From Microcaldota archaeon (lineage in GTDB: Archaea > Micrarchaeota > Micrarchaeia > Anstonellales > Bilamarchaeaceae): a stretch of DNA of 64,000 nucleotides. The notes under the pieces were generated by a model. That model made no database searches, was not told where the DNA came from, and saw nothing but the letters and a program-made list of their open reading frames with translations. Shown in pieces: positions 46,875-56,112 of this stretch. The stretch is taken from contig JAFGCC010000002.1 of NCBI GenBank assembly GCA_016932815.1, forward strand, positions 1 through 64,000. The letters run 5' to 3'. The first letter of the stretch is position 1. Each line of letters opens with the position of its first letter. The position numbers were made by a program, and so were the translations under genes.

Positions 46875-47321
46875 ATGATTGATGAAAAGGATATGGAAAT
46901 ACTGCGCGTTCTGAGGAAAAACTCAAAAAGCTCGGTAAACGCGATTGCAAAGGCCACGGGGATTCCTCCTGCCACCGTGCATCACCGGGTGCGGAAGCTG
47001 GATTCGGAGGGGGTAATACGCAGGTATACAGTTGAGCTTGACGATTCTAAGATGGGCTTTTCCCTGGGGGCCTACGTTTTTGTGTCGGTGCAGCAGGGGC
47101 AGGGCGAGAAACTGGACCAGAGGCTGATGGCACAGAAGTTCGCAAAATACGAGTTCGTAGAAGAAGCTTCGGTCCTTGCCGGGGACGTGGACATGGTCCT
47201 GCGTGTGAAAGCGCGGAGCATGGAGGACCTAAACCATTTCGTGCTGGATTATTTGAGGAACTCGCCCGGGGTGGAAAAAACCAGGACCATGCTGATAATG
47301 TACGATGTTAAGTCAGAGTAG
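46875..47321 (+). CDS. Lrp/AsnC family transcriptional regulator
   Basis: IDEKDMEILRVLRKNSKSSVNAIAKATGIPPATVHHRVRKLDSEGVIRRYTVELD + RAM domain. Confidence 0.93.
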   Translation: MIDEKDMEILRVLRKNSKSSVNAIAKATGIPPATVHHRVRKLDSEGVIRRYTVELDDSKMGFSLGAYVFVSVQQGQGEKLDQRLMAQKFAKYEFVEEASVLAGDVDMVLRVKARSMEDLNHFVLDYLRNSPGVEKTRTMLIMYDVKSE

Positions 47322-47351
47322 GCTGGCCGCTTTGGCCCGGAATCCCAGCCT

Positions 47352-48068
47352 TCAGGGGGCGGGCTCTTTGGGGAGGTCTTCTAGAACCACAGCGTAATCA
47401 TTATTGAGCGGAAGCGTTGCGAGGACGTGCCTCCTCGCATCCGCATAGCGAGAACCATCCAAAGTGCGCGAAACCGTCCTTACCGCCTCGTGCGGAAGCC
47501 TGCTAAATAGGAGATTCTTGTATAGCGGGACCCCCTCCATCTGCCTGGGATTGGCCGATAGGGGAATCATTGTTTCCGCATGTGGCACCCCTGCGACTCC
47601 AGAAGCCTGCTCCATGAAGCTTTCCGTTTTGGTTCCCCCGATTACGGTTATGGATTCCGGGATTACTACCACGCTTGATGCTCCCCTGTATTTTTCGAAT
47701 TCCCTTGGAATGATAATCAGGGCTTTCCCGCCGCCTAGGGCATCTACGTTCCGTATTAGGGACCATGGGATTCTCGTCCCATCCTCCTTGTCTACGATGT
47801 CTAAGCCCTTCTTGAAGGATTCGCCCGTGGCGGCGTATGCGATTATTTCCGCTGCGCAGATGGGCAGTTTCCCGGGATTTCCGACTAGCCTCCCTCTTCC
47901 GCGCATTATTCCTTCGTTGAGCGTGCTGTGGGAGACGAGCCGTTTGTCGGTTTGCTTTGCGTGCCTGCCAACCTGCATGCGGCTGTGGAAAGTTTTGCAT
48001 ACTGCCAATTGGCGGGGGATTAGGGCTTCCTTCTTGGGAACGATTACTTGGTTAGCCATGTTTTTCAC
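47352..48068 (-). CDS. Hypothetical protein
   Basis: 238-aa ORF with codon-consistent sequence; family not recognised. Confidence 0.6.
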   Translation of the reverse strand: MKNMANQVIVPKKEALIPRQLAVCKTFHSRMQVGRHAKQTDKRLVSHSTLNEGIMRGRGRLVGNPGKLPICAAEIIAYAATGESFKKGLDIVDKEDGTRIPWSLIRNVDALGGGKALIIIPREFEKYRGASSVVVIPESITVIGGTKTESFMEQASGVAGVPHAETMIPLSANPRQMEGVPLYKNLLFSRLPHEAVRTVSRTLDGSRYADARRHVLATLPLNNDYAVVLEDLPKEPAP

Positions 48069-48124
48069 CGATAATAGTTATTGTTTGTGGTCGGGACTGT
48101 TTAAATAATTATTGGCAGGGGGGC

Positions 48125-50428
48125 CTAGATTGCTTCCGCAACGGTTGCCCCAAGCCTCTCTTTGTCGCGGGAGAACTTGTAGCTGCGCGCGAATTCCGAA
48201 CTAATCAGGTTTTCCTCGTGCGTAATCACTATTGACTGGGGGATTATTTCCGGGACCTTGTTCTCTAAGGCTTCGGATAGGGTGTGGATTGCCTCCGCAT
48301 CCAGGTTGTGGGTTGGCTCATCAAGCATCATCCATCCGACATTCGGGGTGAGGACTGTTGAGAGCGCCATCCTCAAGGTAAGGGAGAGGCAGGCTTTTTC
48401 CCCTCCGGATGCGATGTTCTCCAAGCGCCTCCACTGCCCGTCGTTTATTTCAAAGGTGTAATCTTTTTCCCTTGCGACTATGCGCAGTTCCTTGTAGTCC
48501 GCATAAGGGTAAAGGATGGGCCAGATGTTGTTCATTGCCGAGTTTATGGCGGAAGTTAATTCCATGCGCAATTCCCCCTGCAATTCAAGCAGGGAGTTGC
48601 GGTAAATCTGGAGTTCCTCTTTTAGCTTTAGGAGGTATGCGCGCTCATCTTTTAGCCCCTCCAATTTAGAGATGCGCATAGAGATGGAAGAGAGTTGTTC
48701 GGAGAGCATTGCCGCATCCTTTTTGAGGGCCAGGAGTTCGGAGGATTTTTGTGTGTGCGTGAGCCTGGTTTCCTGCGACTGCCCGCGCAGCTTTGCAAGC
48801 TCATTTGGATTGAATTGCAACCCGGATAGTTCGGAAGCCGCACGGGAGGCTTCGGCTTTCGCCTCTTCTAGGGATTGCGCTTTTTTGAGCAGGGCTTCTT
48901 CCTCCCTGAAGGATACGAGCGCATCCGAGTGCTTCCCTGCGCACTCATCCCTCTGCAGGAGGAAGGAGGATTTTTCCTTTTTCGCAAGTGAGAGTTCGGC
49001 CTCTTCCTTCTCAAGGTTACCCTTGAGGGCGGGAATCGTGTCCGCGCGTGCTTTGTGCTGGGCAATCTGGGAAGATACCTGCTGCATCTTCTGGATGCGG
49101 GAGGCTAGGCCGGACTTTTCTTTGCGCAACCTTGGGATTTTCTCGTTTAGGGATTCTAGCCTGGATTTTTTTGCGCTGAGGGTTTCCCCCTTCTGAGCAA
49201 GAAGGTTCTCCGCGGTTCCGCTTGATAGGCTGGAATCGCACAGGGGGCAGCGCGAGCTTCCGGGCTTTAGCCTGCGCAGGGTGTCTTCTAGTTCCGGAAT
49301 TTCCGCGGCAAGGGATTTTGCCTCCGATGATGCGCAGAGGAGCTCTTCTTCTTTTTTCTCCAGTAATGATGCGGCATCGGGGCCTTCGGAAGGGGAGAGG
49401 GATTCTAGCTCCAGCCTGAGTTTTTCTAGTTCCCTTGCAGAAGAAGAGGCCGCCTCAAGGAAGGTGGAACTCTTCCCGGCTTTCCTTGATATGGCGGAAA
49501 TGGATTCTTCGGTTTTTGAGAGTTTGGAATCCAGGGACTTCTTTTCTAAAAGGAGGGCAGAGAGGGCTTCGCGCTTTTTTTGGAGCGATTCCCCGGATGG
49601 GGCCTTGCCCTCTAGCTCCCTGGAGAGCACTTCCACCCGTGCTTTGGAGCGCTCTAATGATGAGCGCAGCGCCTCGGATTTTTTGCCCAGGGACTCTAGT
49701 TCTATGAGCTTGCGCGAAAGCGATGATGCGGATTCGTGCAATTGCGTGCACTCACTTTCCAAGAGAGGAAGCTTTTGCGAGATTGCTTCCAGGGAGGAGT
49801 TTTTATTAGCTTTTTCTTTTGTGAGCGATTCGTATTCCTGCGGGCTAAAGAGCGGCGATAAGGACTCCGCTTCGCCGGATATGCGGTTTAGGAGGGAAAC
49901 CGCTGCAGAGCGCGCGGATTCCACCCGCTCTAGCCCCAGGAGCCTGTCCATTTCTTTCTTCCTTTTTCCCGGGTCTATTGTGAGGAAGTAGTCTATGTTG
50001 TTCTGCTCGGAGTATATTGCGCGGGTGAAGAGGTCGTAATCCACTTCAAGTATTTTTGATATTGCCTCCGTAACGCGCTTTGGGCCGGATTCCAGGACCT
50101 TCCTCTCCGGGAGAAGCATGAGCTTGGATGCTGCGGCAACGCTCGCCTGTTTCTTTTTGAGCCTGCGCACTACGCGGTAGTCCTTGCCGGAATGTGAGAA
50201 ACTGAGGGCGACTTCCGCTTCTTCCTCATCGTATGAGATTGCATCAAAAAGGGATGTTTCCCTGCGCCTAAGCTGGGGGAAAGCCCCAAAGAGCGCGTAG
50301 CTTAGGGCGTCTAGAAGCGCGCTTTTTCCACTCCCCATTATGCCGATTACGAGATTGGTGCCCCTTCCGAAATTTACCTGGGTATCCTTGTGGGTGCGCC
50401 AGTTCTTGAGGGAGAGCGAAGAAATCAT
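48125..50428 (-). CDS. rad50: Rad50/SbcC-like SMC-family ATPase
   Basis: LKNWRTHKDTQVNFGRGTNLVIGIMGSGKSALLDALSYALFG; CPLC hook; ASGGEKACLSLTLRMAL; MLDEPTHNLD. Confidence 0.93.
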   Translation of the reverse strand: MISSLSLKNWRTHKDTQVNFGRGTNLVIGIMGSGKSALLDALSYALFGAFPQLRRRETSLFDAISYDEEEAEVALSFSHSGKDYRVVRRLKKKQASVAAASKLMLLPERKVLESGPKRVTEAISKILEVDYDLFTRAIYSEQNNIDYFLTIDPGKRKKEMDRLLGLERVESARSAAVSLLNRISGEAESLSPLFSPQEYESLTKEKANKNSSLEAISQKLPLLESECTQLHESASSLSRKLIELESLGKKSEALRSSLERSKARVEVLSRELEGKAPSGESLQKKREALSALLLEKKSLDSKLSKTEESISAISRKAGKSSTFLEAASSSARELEKLRLELESLSPSEGPDAASLLEKKEEELLCASSEAKSLAAEIPELEDTLRRLKPGSSRCPLCDSSLSSGTAENLLAQKGETLSAKKSRLESLNEKIPRLRKEKSGLASRIQKMQQVSSQIAQHKARADTIPALKGNLEKEEAELSLAKKEKSSFLLQRDECAGKHSDALVSFREEEALLKKAQSLEEAKAEASRAASELSGLQFNPNELAKLRGQSQETRLTHTQKSSELLALKKDAAMLSEQLSSISMRISKLEGLKDERAYLLKLKEELQIYRNSLLELQGELRMELTSAINSAMNNIWPILYPYADYKELRIVAREKDYTFEINDGQWRRLENIASGGEKACLSLTLRMALSTVLTPNVGWMMLDEPTHNLDAEAIHTLSEALENKVPEIIPQSIVITHEENLISSEFARSYKFSRDKERLGATVAEAI

Positions 50429-50568
50429 CGGACATATATTATGGAATAAGTAATAAAAAGAAATTCGGGGGGTTGGAGTCCGCTTTCCGCTGCGGGGCGG
50501 GCTGGATACTGTGCCCTCCGCGATTTAGAATGCAAAGATACAAAAAGAAGTTCTGTTATCTTAGGGGC

Positions 50569-51567
50569 ATGGAGATTGGAAACGGGCAATTGGCCATTCT
50601 GTTGCTGCTTGGGATTATGCTGTTTAGCTTCGGGTGCGGGGGAGATGACCATGCTCCCCCTGAGCCGCTTCCCCAGGAGGGAACCGCCGATAACGGGAGC
50701 GCACCCGTTTTTGAAGACGAGCCCCTGGGGGAGAACGTGACCGAGTGCTACGATGGCACTCCGGTGGGCAACTGCTCGGCAACAAAACCAAAGGCGTGCG
50801 ACATAACCGGGAACCTCGTTGATGACGTTGAGACCTGCGGGTGCCCGGAAAACGCATTCCAAATGGGCGATGAATGCATATACTACTGCGCGGACGGGAC
50901 GCCCCTTGGGGAATGCTCAAAAGACAAGCCGTACTACTGCAACATGAGCGCGGAACTCTATGAGGGCGCAAGTATATGCGGATGCCCAGAAGGCTACGAT
51001 GCGGAAGGGGAGGGCTGCAGGAATGCGTGTGACGATGGGACTGCGAAAGAAGTGTGCTCGGAACAAACCCCTCCGTACTATTGCAACCGCGAATACGAAC
51101 TGGTGCTGAACCCGTCCCTGTGCGGATGCTTTGAATGGGAGTTCATGGTTTCAGGGAGCTGCTACGACCCTACGGCAATCGGGTATTCCAACGGGGAAAC
51201 CATACGCCTGAGCGAAGACGTGAGCGCGGTCATAGACAAAGTAGAAGAGCTAGACTGCGAGGATTCGCGCTACCTTGGAGTCAGGCTTACGATAACCAAT
51301 AACGGCGATGAGGCTTTCGCAATAGAAGAAAGCGACGTGCGCGCATACAAGAACAACAGGTACAGGATGTTCTCGGGCAGGCCAGAAGGCTGCGCAATAA
51401 GCAGCATCTTCAGGTGGGGGGAGGTAAATGCCGGGGGGGAGAAAACCGGAAGGATATATTTCGACATGGGAGGGGGGATAGGGGATACTTACAGCATGAC
51501 CATTTCGAGGATATATTATGAGAGCATCCTGCGGGATTTCAACGTAACTTTGGAGCTTGAGGATTGA
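50569..51567 (+). CDS. Cys-rich repeat lipoprotein
   Basis: Lipobox FSFGC; three repeats CxDGTPxGxCSxxKPxxC...CGCPE...GExC; C-terminal Ig-like region. Confidence 0.75.
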   Translation: MEIGNGQLAILLLLGIMLFSFGCGGDDHAPPEPLPQEGTADNGSAPVFEDEPLGENVTECYDGTPVGNCSATKPKACDITGNLVDDVETCGCPENAFQMGDECIYYCADGTPLGECSKDKPYYCNMSAELYEGASICGCPEGYDAEGEGCRNACDDGTAKEVCSEQTPPYYCNREYELVLNPSLCGCFEWEFMVSGSCYDPTAIGYSNGETIRLSEDVSAVIDKVEELDCEDSRYLGVRLTITNNGDEAFAIEESDVRAYKNNRYRMFSGRPEGCAISSIFRWGEVNAGGEKTGRIYFDMGGGIGDTYSMTISRIYYESILRDFNVTLELED

Positions 51568-51572
51568 TTTGC

Positions 51573-52040
51573 ATGGCTTTGGGAGGAGTGCTCGTAAAAA
51601 GCAGGAGCGAAGTGTTCTACTCCACTAAAAGCGGCAACACGCAAAAGATTGCGGAGGCGATTGCGGAGTGCATGGGAACGCAGGCACTAAACGTTTCGGG
51701 CGTGGGGGAGGGGCATTCCCTATCAAAGTGCGACCTCCTCTTTGTAGGAAGCGGGAGCTACGGCTCAGCGCCCTCTGCGGAAATGGCCGCATTCATAAGG
51801 GGGCTTGGGAATTCGGAGGGCAGGCACGCGGCGGTATTCGGAACCTCCGGAGGAGGGAGGGAGGACTACCTAAAGAAGATGAAAGCGCTCCTTGAGGGAA
51901 GGGGCCTCAAGGTTATTGGGATGTGGGGCTGCCTGGGCCAGGAGTATTCATTGAAAAACAAGGGGAAGCCCGACGATAAAGACCTGAAGGATGCTGCGGG
52001 CTTTGCAAAGAAAATGCTAATGAAAATAGAAATAATATAG
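51573..52040 (+). CDS. Flavodoxin-like protein
   Basis: EVFYSTKSGNTQKIAEAIAE FMN-binding loop; FVGSGSYGSAPSAEMAAFI. Confidence 0.85.
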   Translation: MALGGVLVKSRSEVFYSTKSGNTQKIAEAIAECMGTQALNVSGVGEGHSLSKCDLLFVGSGSYGSAPSAEMAAFIRGLGNSEGRHAAVFGTSGGGREDYLKKMKALLEGRGLKVIGMWGCLGQEYSLKNKGKPDDKDLKDAAGFAKKMLMKIEII

Positions 52041-52089
52041 GCAGATAATCCCTGCCTATTTTTCTTATCCTTAATCTTGGGGCGATTGC

Positions 52090-53148
52090 TCATTCTTGAG
52101 GCTCCTGCCCCTCATCGCTTATGCTCTTGCTTATCCTGCCCAGGGCTTCGCGAAGCTGCCCCTGCACGGGTGCGAGGGCTCCCCACCAGGGGCCTTCCTC
52201 GCGGAGTATGCTCCCGTTGCGGGCATTGAGCGTGAAGGAGGTTTCCGAATCCACATCGAATATCCCAAGGAACATCCTCCGCTCTGCCACCCTGAATGCG
52301 TAGGCTGGCACATCGCCCTCAAAGCCGAGGGTTATGTTCTGCGAAGGCGCAAGGGAGGCTGCAGCCTCCGCCAAATCGGATGGGAGGACGTTGAGCCTGT
52401 ACTCTGTGCCGTTGCGCTCTAGGTACATCGTGCGGTTTCTTATGCGGAGGGTTTCCGCCGTGGAAACTTCGGTCCCGTTCATCTGCATTATGGTTTCGCG
52501 CTCCCTTGGCTGGATACTAAGGGGCGAAGACGCGTTTGCGTGCCTTAATGCGATTTGTGCTTCTACCTGCACCTGCCCACCCGACTGGTTGTTTGCAAGG
52601 AGGGTAGGGGATTCGTTGCCGGCCCTGGACTGGACTTCCACCCTTCCTGGGCTAACCTGCACCGCTTCTATTTCCCCTGCATTCTGGAGGGCCTCCCCGT
52701 TGGAGGCGGTAACCGTAAGCTGCCAGCGGTTTGTTTCCCCTTCGGGTTTGTCTTCGGAGTTGTTGTTGGGGGAATTCTCCCCGCGGGAAGCTTCCACTGC
52801 CCCGGAGCCGTTGCCGCCGCCCTGGCTGCCCGTGGAAATCCCTGCTCCCCCGTATTGGGTGGGAGTGGGGGCGTAATCGGGGCCACGGGCGGGTTCCCCT
52901 GCGCCGGATGAAGAGCCTCCTGAGCCGGATGGAGAACTGCCGGAATCGCCTTCCGATTCTGAAGTGCTGGAACCTGTTCCCGTTGCGGAGCCGCTCCCGG
53001 AGCCGTTTGCGATTGTGGCGGAAACCTTTAGGGGCGTTGATTCGGCTGCGGAATCGGTGCGCACGCCCGTCTCCGCAAAAGCCATGCCCAAAACCAGTGA
53101 AAATGCCAATACGAATACTATTGCAGTCCTCATGAAGGGAGGTTGCAT
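52090..53148 (-). CDS. Secreted protein with Ser/Gly-rich linker
   Basis: Signal peptide MRTAIVFVLAFSLVLGMAFA; SGSGSATGTGSSTSESEG linker; N-X-S/T sequons. Confidence 0.65.
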   Translation of the reverse strand: MQPPFMRTAIVFVLAFSLVLGMAFAETGVRTDSAAESTPLKVSATIANGSGSGSATGTGSSTSESEGDSGSSPSGSGGSSSGAGEPARGPDYAPTPTQYGGAGISTGSQGGGNGSGAVEASRGENSPNNNSEDKPEGETNRWQLTVTASNGEALQNAGEIEAVQVSPGRVEVQSRAGNESPTLLANNQSGGQVQVEAQIALRHANASSPLSIQPRERETIMQMNGTEVSTAETLRIRNRTMYLERNGTEYRLNVLPSDLAEAAASLAPSQNITLGFEGDVPAYAFRVAERRMFLGIFDVDSETSFTLNARNGSILREEGPWWGALAPVQGQLREALGRISKSISDEGQEPQE

Positions 53149-53211
53149 GAAAAATAATATAAAGTTGCCCTCTGGAAGAGGGGAACCTGCATGGATGCGC
53201 GCAGCATCAAT

Positions 53212-53817
53212 TTAGATGTGCGAACTTGCAGTCAGGCTGCTTATTGTGTAGATTATCACGGCGCAGATTAGGCCTATTGCCAGCGTCTTTAGTGCCGAGA
53301 TTGCGAGGTTCTCCTTTGAGAGTTTGCCCAGGAATATCCCAAGGAGGAGGAACATCACAAAGCACATCCCAAACGAAATGTAGTAAGCGGAGAGGACGTC
53401 AAGGATTGGGGTAAATGAGATGAAGAATGGGAGCAGCACCAGGAGGATTGCTATTAGGGGGGAGAGGCCGTCTATTAGGGAGACGTAGACTGTCGCAAAG
53501 CTCTCCGCGCGGGAGATGTCGGTGGAATCGAGGTTCCTTAGCATGCTGCGCTCAAGGTCCTTGCGCGATTTCATGCGCTCAGCGCGCTCGGAGAGGTAGG
53601 TTCCCCACACTCCGGAAACGAAGATTGCGGCCCCTGCGCCAAGGCCCATCGTGGCGATTGTATCCACTTCCATTAGGCCGGAGAGGAAAGAGCCCAGGAG
53701 GACCCCGAAAATAGTGAGCGTCCCATCAAAAGTGTTCATCACGAAATACCTGCGGGCCAGTTTGGACATGCCCGTGATTTTCTCGTAATGCTCGATTTTT
53801 TTCCCGAGTTTCTTCAT
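53212..53817 (-). CDS. VIT1/CCC1-family membrane transporter
   Basis: YFVMNTFDGTLTIFGVLLGSFLSG; SERAERMKSRKDLERSML; five TM. Confidence 0.85.
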   Translation of the reverse strand: MKKLGKKIEHYEKITGMSKLARRYFVMNTFDGTLTIFGVLLGSFLSGLMEVDTIATMGLGAGAAIFVSGVWGTYLSERAERMKSRKDLERSMLRNLDSTDISRAESFATVYVSLIDGLSPLIAILLVLLPFFISFTPILDVLSAYYISFGMCFVMFLLLGIFLGKLSKENLAISALKTLAIGLICAVIIYTISSLTASSHI

Positions 53818-53833
53818 GGTTTGGGATTACCCC

Positions 53834-54106
53834 CTAATCCGAAGGTTCCTTTATCGTGAGGACGTTGTCTATTGAGTGGATTGTGGCGCCCATGTTCTCT
53901 ATTATCCTGTTTATGTTCTCATAATGCAGGCTCGGGCCTTCTATGGAAATCTTCACGTTCTCTACTTTCTTGTCGATTTCGAGAATGTCAACCGAAACCT
54001 TGTCCACGCCGTCTACCGCGTTTATGTTCCTGGATAACTCAAGTATGGAAGGCTCCATGGGCTTGAGGACGTCCAGAACTATCTTTTGCACTTTTACTGT
54101 GTCCAT
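53834..54106 (-). CDS. DUF211 family protein
   Basis: KIVLDVLKPMEPSILELSRNINAVDGVDKVSVDILEIDKKVENVKISIEG. Confidence 0.88.
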   Translation of the reverse strand: MDTVKVQKIVLDVLKPMEPSILELSRNINAVDGVDKVSVDILEIDKKVENVKISIEGPSLHYENINRIIENMGATIHSIDNVLTIKEPSD

Positions 54107-54198
54107 GCTGCTTGGTATATTGAACAACTAATATAAAAGGATTGGAAGGCGGGGGAGTGGGGAGGGATTTAATAGTTTTCTTGGCCAAAATCCCCTTC

Positions 54199-55113
54199 AT
54201 GAAATACGCTCTTTCAGTTTTCATGGCGCTGGCACTCCTGCTTGCAGGCTGCCCGCAGGAAGGCTCCCCTGATGGGGGGATCTGGGGAGGCGCTGGCTCT
54301 TGCAGTGACAGCGATGGCGGGATATACGAATTTACCAGGGGGGTTGCCACAGTTGAGGATGGTGCGGGAACCGACAAGTGCCTGGGCCAGGGCGGAAGCG
54401 TCCTTGAATATTATTGTGAGGATGGGGAGCTTGCGAGCACGGACGTTGAGTGCCCCCTGGGCTACGTTTGTGACGATGGGGCATGCATAGTAACGCCCTG
54501 CTTTGACACCGAAGAGGATGCGGATCCTGGCGTTGCCGGGACCGTGCAATATTCGGGCGCGCAGTACGCGGACTCCTGCATAGATGATACTTGGGTAAGG
54601 GAATATTCGTGCACTAAAGAGGGGGTGTCCGAAGAGGCAATTGAGTGCGAAGAAGATGAGAAGTGCGAGAGGGGAGAATGCATGCCGATTCTGCCCTGCA
54701 TAGACAGCGACAACGGAAAGGACGTTTATTCTGCCGGGGTAGCCAGCGTGGGGGCGGCATCGTATTCTGACATCTGCGTAAGCTACAACGTGGTCTTTGA
54801 GTATTACTGCGAAGATGGGGGCGTGCGGGATGTGCAAATCATGTGCCCGGACGGGGAAGAATGCTCCGGGGGGGTTTGCATCGAGGCTGGGGACCGCGAA
54901 TGCACGGACACCGACGATGGCAAGAGCAGGTACCAGAGGGGGACCGTTTCCTATTGGGTTGGCGGGGAGGAACTCTCCGAAACCGACAAGTGCTATGACC
55001 AGGATTCGGTTTTGGAAGTGTGGTGCACAGAAGACGGCTCGGTCGGGTTTGGGATTCTGGAGTGCTACGATTCCGACTGGTGCGAGGATGGGGCGTGCAC
55101 AAGTGGAAGTTAG
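54199..55113 (+). CDS. Cys-rich repeat lipoprotein (four tandem ~65-aa repeats)
   Basis: Lipobox LLAGC; four repeats C(S/T/I)D(S/T)D(D/N)GK...DxC...YxCxxxG...EC...C..G.C. Confidence 0.78.
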   Translation: MKYALSVFMALALLLAGCPQEGSPDGGIWGGAGSCSDSDGGIYEFTRGVATVEDGAGTDKCLGQGGSVLEYYCEDGELASTDVECPLGYVCDDGACIVTPCFDTEEDADPGVAGTVQYSGAQYADSCIDDTWVREYSCTKEGVSEEAIECEEDEKCERGECMPILPCIDSDNGKDVYSAGVASVGAASYSDICVSYNVVFEYYCEDGGVRDVQIMCPDGEECSGGVCIEAGDRECTDTDDGKSRYQRGTVSYWVGGEELSETDKCYDQDSVLEVWCTEDGSVGFGILECYDSDWCEDGACTSGS

Positions 55114-55594
55114 GCCCGAAGAAAGGATGCGCGCAGTTGGCATAATCCGCTACGAAGGGCAATACGCATTGGCCACCAGGGAGTTCGTGCTCAGCGTGCT
55201 GGGAGGGGAATTCGGGTGGTGGGACACCAACCGGCCGGATTTGGATGATATTGGCGGATTCTATTTGGGGGAGAAAAGCGGGTTCTGGATTGCGCTTGAA
55301 GATGGGAAGGTTGTTGGCACAATCGCAATCAAGGATTATGGGAAGGGGAGGGCGTACCTCAAGAGGATGTATGTGGCAAAGGAGTTCCGGGGGACGGGGC
55401 TGGCAAGGAGGATGCTCGATACCGCGCTAAGTTATGCTAGGGGGAAAGGCTTTAGGGAAGTGTTCCTTGCAACCGTTGATGAGATGGCTGCGGCAAAAAA
55501 ATTCTACTCCAAAAACGGCTTTGGGAGAATAAGCAAACTGCCCGAAGGCCTGCCGGATTTTGGGGACAACGTTTTCTACAGGCTGGCACTCTGA
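55103..55594 (+). CDS. GNAT family N-acetyltransferase
   Basis: AYLKRMYVAKEFRGTGLARRMLDTALSYARGKGFREVFLATVDEMAAAKKFYSKNGF. Confidence 0.88.
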   Translation: MEVRPEERMRAVGIIRYEGQYALATREFVLSVLGGEFGWWDTNRPDLDDIGGFYLGEKSGFWIALEDGKVVGTIAIKDYGKGRAYLKRMYVAKEFRGTGLARRMLDTALSYARGKGFREVFLATVDEMAAAKKFYSKNGFGRISKLPEGLPDFGDNVFYRLAL

Positions 55595-55616
55595 TTTGGG
55601 ATGTTAGCGAACGCAT

Positions 55617-56036
55617 TCACTCGGTGCGCTTTAGGAGTATTGCCGGGCAGATTCTAAGCACCCCCTCTTTGCCCCCCAGTTTTTTTATTAGCGCGTTCAG
55701 ATTTTCGGGAGTCTTGCACCATGCCTCAAACATTATCATGTGGTCCCCCGTAGTTAGCGAGGCGTAGCGGACATCCGGGAGGTTGCTTATATACTCTAAA
55801 ACCGGGAGGAGTCTCTCCGGAGTGGTATCGAGCCCTACTAGCGCAACCCCGGAATACCCCATGAAAAAGGGGTCTATTATCGCAGTATAGGATTTGATTA
55901 TGCCGCGCTCTTCTAGCTTTTTTATGCGCTTTCTCACGGCGGTTTCGGTGATTCCCAGCTTCAATGCTATCCGGGTCAGGGGAGTCCTGCTGTTGCGCAT
56001 TAGGGTGTGGAGGATTTCCTCGTCTTTTTCATCCAT
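55617..56036 (-). CDS. Lrp/AsnC family transcriptional regulator
   Basis: MDEKDEEILHTLMRNSRTPLTRIALKLGITETAVRKRIKKLEERGIIKSYTAIIDP. Confidence 0.92.
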   Translation of the reverse strand: MDEKDEEILHTLMRNSRTPLTRIALKLGITETAVRKRIKKLEERGIIKSYTAIIDPFFMGYSGVALVGLDTTPERLLPVLEYISNLPDVRYASLTTGDHMIMFEAWCKTPENLNALIKKLGGKEGVLRICPAILLKRTE

Positions 56037-56072
56037 GTTCGTATTTCAAACCAAAGAGTTTTAAAAACGAAC
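56037..56072. promoter_or_regulatory. Divergent promoter flanked by inverted repeat GTTCGT...ACGAAC
   Basis: GTTCGT (56037-56042), TTTTAAAA core, ACGAAC (56067-56072). Confidence 0.5.
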
Positions 56073-56112
56073 TGATAAAGCGTTGACCATAGAAAAAGGA
56101 AATGGTGTGAAA

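Noticed and set aside
48672-49991. Plus-strand ORFs within rad50 (48672..49196, 49281..49991)
   Set aside because: Ser-rich shadow ORFs produced by reading coiled-coil codons in reverse.
50425-50862. 145-aa minus-strand ORF between rad50 and the lipoprotein
   Set aside because: Overlaps the convincing lipoprotein coding region on the other strand; not a missing Mre11.
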